Assembly: GCA_934725795.1 (NCBI GenBank)
Contig: CAKVCF010000046.1
Coordinates: 1-5,343 of the forward strand
Length of the DNA: 5,343 bases
Direction of reading: 5' to 3'
Origin: an uncultured Clostridia bacterium
Lineage (GTDB): Bacteria; Bacillota; Clostridia; Christensenellales; UBA1242
In this document: one piece after another, positions 4,520 to 5,343 of the stretch
Layout: the number at the start of each line of letters is the position of its first letter
How positions within the stretch are numbered: position 1 is the first letter of the stretch
Notes under the pieces: model-generated
The model's input: the letters and a program-made list of their open reading frames with translations, nothing else
What the model was told of the DNA's origin: nothing
Databases searched by the model: none
Translations under genes and position numbers: made by a program

Positions 4520-5343
4520 TAAATTAACCCCCAAATAAACGAAGATATGGTAACAAGCGCACCTAACACAATGCTGGACACAACAAACACAGTGCTTGCC
4601 ATATTTTTGTGTTGTTTTTGCCTTTTTAACAACTCACTTTGATTGAGAACCACATTAACTTGATTTATTTTTTCTTGTGCTTCTTCAATGGTTAAACTAT
4701 TGGCTTTTAGATAGTTGATAATCTTTTTTATGTCCATTTGTGCACGCTCTTTCATTAACTGTTTGGTTAAAAATCTATAAAGCCAAAGCATAAGCACAAC
4801 AGCAAGGCTTACAACACCAACATAAAGGAAGGCGTTGCCAGAAACAAACACTTCAACATCATTAACAAAAGTTGCAAAAGGCCATTTTAAATAGAAACCA
4901 TAATAGAAATATGTTGAAAGGGCATTGTTCATAAAATGTACAATCATGCTTGGAAAGATGCTATCGCTAACCAAGGCAATGTACCCCATAAAGCCACCTA
5001 AAATGCTGGCGTAGAAGAATTGATTGATGTTTAAATGGATAAGACCGAACAAAAGTGAAGATATAATCAAAGCATATCTTGGATTGGTTTGTTTTTTATG
5101 TGCTAAAAGCATAATGCCACGGTGTAAAAATTCTTCACAAATGGCAGGTAAAAAGCATGAAAGCAACAATTCTTTAAGCAGGGTTGCGTAACTTATTGTT
5201 TCAGTAACTGTTCCAAGTTTGATTGATTCATATCCAAGCAAAGTTATAAGTCCAGAAAATGTTGAAGCAACAAAAGAGTTGATAATATATAATACAATGC
5301 CAAGCAAAATTGAAATAACAATCATTTTGCCATTGATTTTTTT
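4519..5343 (-). CDS. CPBP (CAAX/Abi) family intramembrane metalloprotease, 5' end off window
   Basis: This is a multi-helix membrane protein with the three CPBP motifs; residues are counted from the ATG at 5325. They are EExxxR in CEEFLHRG (Glu64, Glu65, Arg69), FxxxH in FGLIH (Phe93, His97), and HxxxN in HFMNN (His130, Asn134), which together form the glutamyl/metal active site. Family members include type II CAAX prenyl proteases and bacterial proteins linked to bacteriocin immunity and membrane regulation; the substrate here is unknown. After the catalytic core come a helix near 165-185, a charged segment of about 50 residues (190-240) predicted to be cytoplasmic, and a final helix at 243-266. 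The frame stays open through the six codons up to 5343 and the ATG at 5325 has no ribosome binding site, so the true start is probably outside the window. It is coupled to rlmH by TAATG. Confidence 0.85.
   Translation of the reverse strand, partial: KKINGKMIVISILLGIVLYIINSFVASTFSGLITLLGYESIKLGTVTETISYATLLKELLLSCFLPAICEEFLHRGIMLLAHKKQTNPRYALIISSLLFGLIHLNINQFFYASILGGFMGYIALVSDSIFPSMIVHFMNNALSTYFYYGFYLKWPFATFVNDVEVFVSGNAFLYVGVVSLAVVLMLWLYRFLTKQLMKERAQMDIKKIINYLKANSLTIEEAQEKINQVNVVLNQSELLKRQKQHKNMASTVFVVSSIVLGALVTISSFIWGLI
4528..4532 (-). promoter_or_regulatory. G-run ribosome binding site of rlmH
   Basis: GGGGG on the minus strand lies 8 nt before the rlmH ATG, inside the last codons of the upstream protease gene. 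A run of five G is rare in this AT-rich sequence and can pair with the CCUCC of 16S rRNA. It supports the ATG at 4519 as the true start. Confidence 0.5.

Noticed and set aside
4520..4534. TTG start at 4534 extending RlmH by five residues
   Set aside because: Family members start at the equivalent of the ATG at 4519, which also has a spaced G-run and a TAATG coupling with the upstream gene.
1..5343. CRISPR arrays, insertion sequences, integrases, tRNA or rRNA genes, riboswitches
   Set aside because: No spaced repeats, transposase motifs, target-site duplications, cloverleaf or GC-rich conserved RNA structure seen; the window reads as housekeeping chromosome.
1..5343. Alternative genetic code with TGA as Trp, considered because of the extreme AT content
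   Set aside because: Trp is encoded by TGG in the flippase and peptidase, and no conserved domain is interrupted by an in-frame TGA.

Overview
This is a low-GC window with ordinary bacterial signals: AGGAG-type ribosome binding sites on some genes, and TGG for Trp with TGA as stop, so no recoding is evident. It looks like a fragment of a Bacillota chromosome, most likely an uncultured clostridial or related gut-type lineage. The evidence is the Bacillus-style RlmH (C-terminal block FSKMTFPHQLMR ... YHK), a SpoVB/YabM-type lipid flippase directly followed by an HU gene, and an M14 peptidase resembling gamma-D-glutamyl-meso-diaminopimelate peptidases. The lineage call is inference; there is no rRNA or other firm marker.

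Layout. On the minus strand at the left edge is the 5' part of a tRNA-dihydrouridine synthase gene. A divergent, extremely AT-rich intergenic region (190-531) follows; it holds a good promoter candidate, two related TAAAC/GTTTA dyads and helically phased A- and T-tracts. Two plus-strand genes come next: a SpoVB-like MOP-superfamily flippase and a 90-residue HU-family nucleoid protein. HU converges on a minus-strand block. The space between them (2394-2568) carries seven A-tracts, four of them exactly 11 bp apart, and then a bidirectional terminator hairpin whose loop contains the tadA stop codon.

The minus-strand block reads from the right edge: a CPBP (CAAX/Abi-type) intramembrane protease, probably missing its N-terminus at the window edge; rlmH, coupled to it by a TAATG overlap; a 129-bp gap with a possible promoter; a cytoplasmic M14 zinc carboxypeptidase; and tadA, whose start lies 104 nt inside the peptidase reading frame.

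Functionally the region mixes RNA modification (Dus on tRNA D-loops, TadA on the tRNA wobble base, RlmH on 23S rRNA) with envelope functions (lipid-linked precursor flipping, peptidoglycan peptide cleavage, membrane proteolysis) and nucleoid architecture (HU). I see no mobile element, CRISPR array, RNA gene or evident new multigene system. The points most worth a second look are the two phased A-tract segments bracketing the flippase-HU pair, the HU variant with an altered arm tip and a CxxC, and the peptidase/tadA overlap that a single-base change would convert into a clean stop-start junction.
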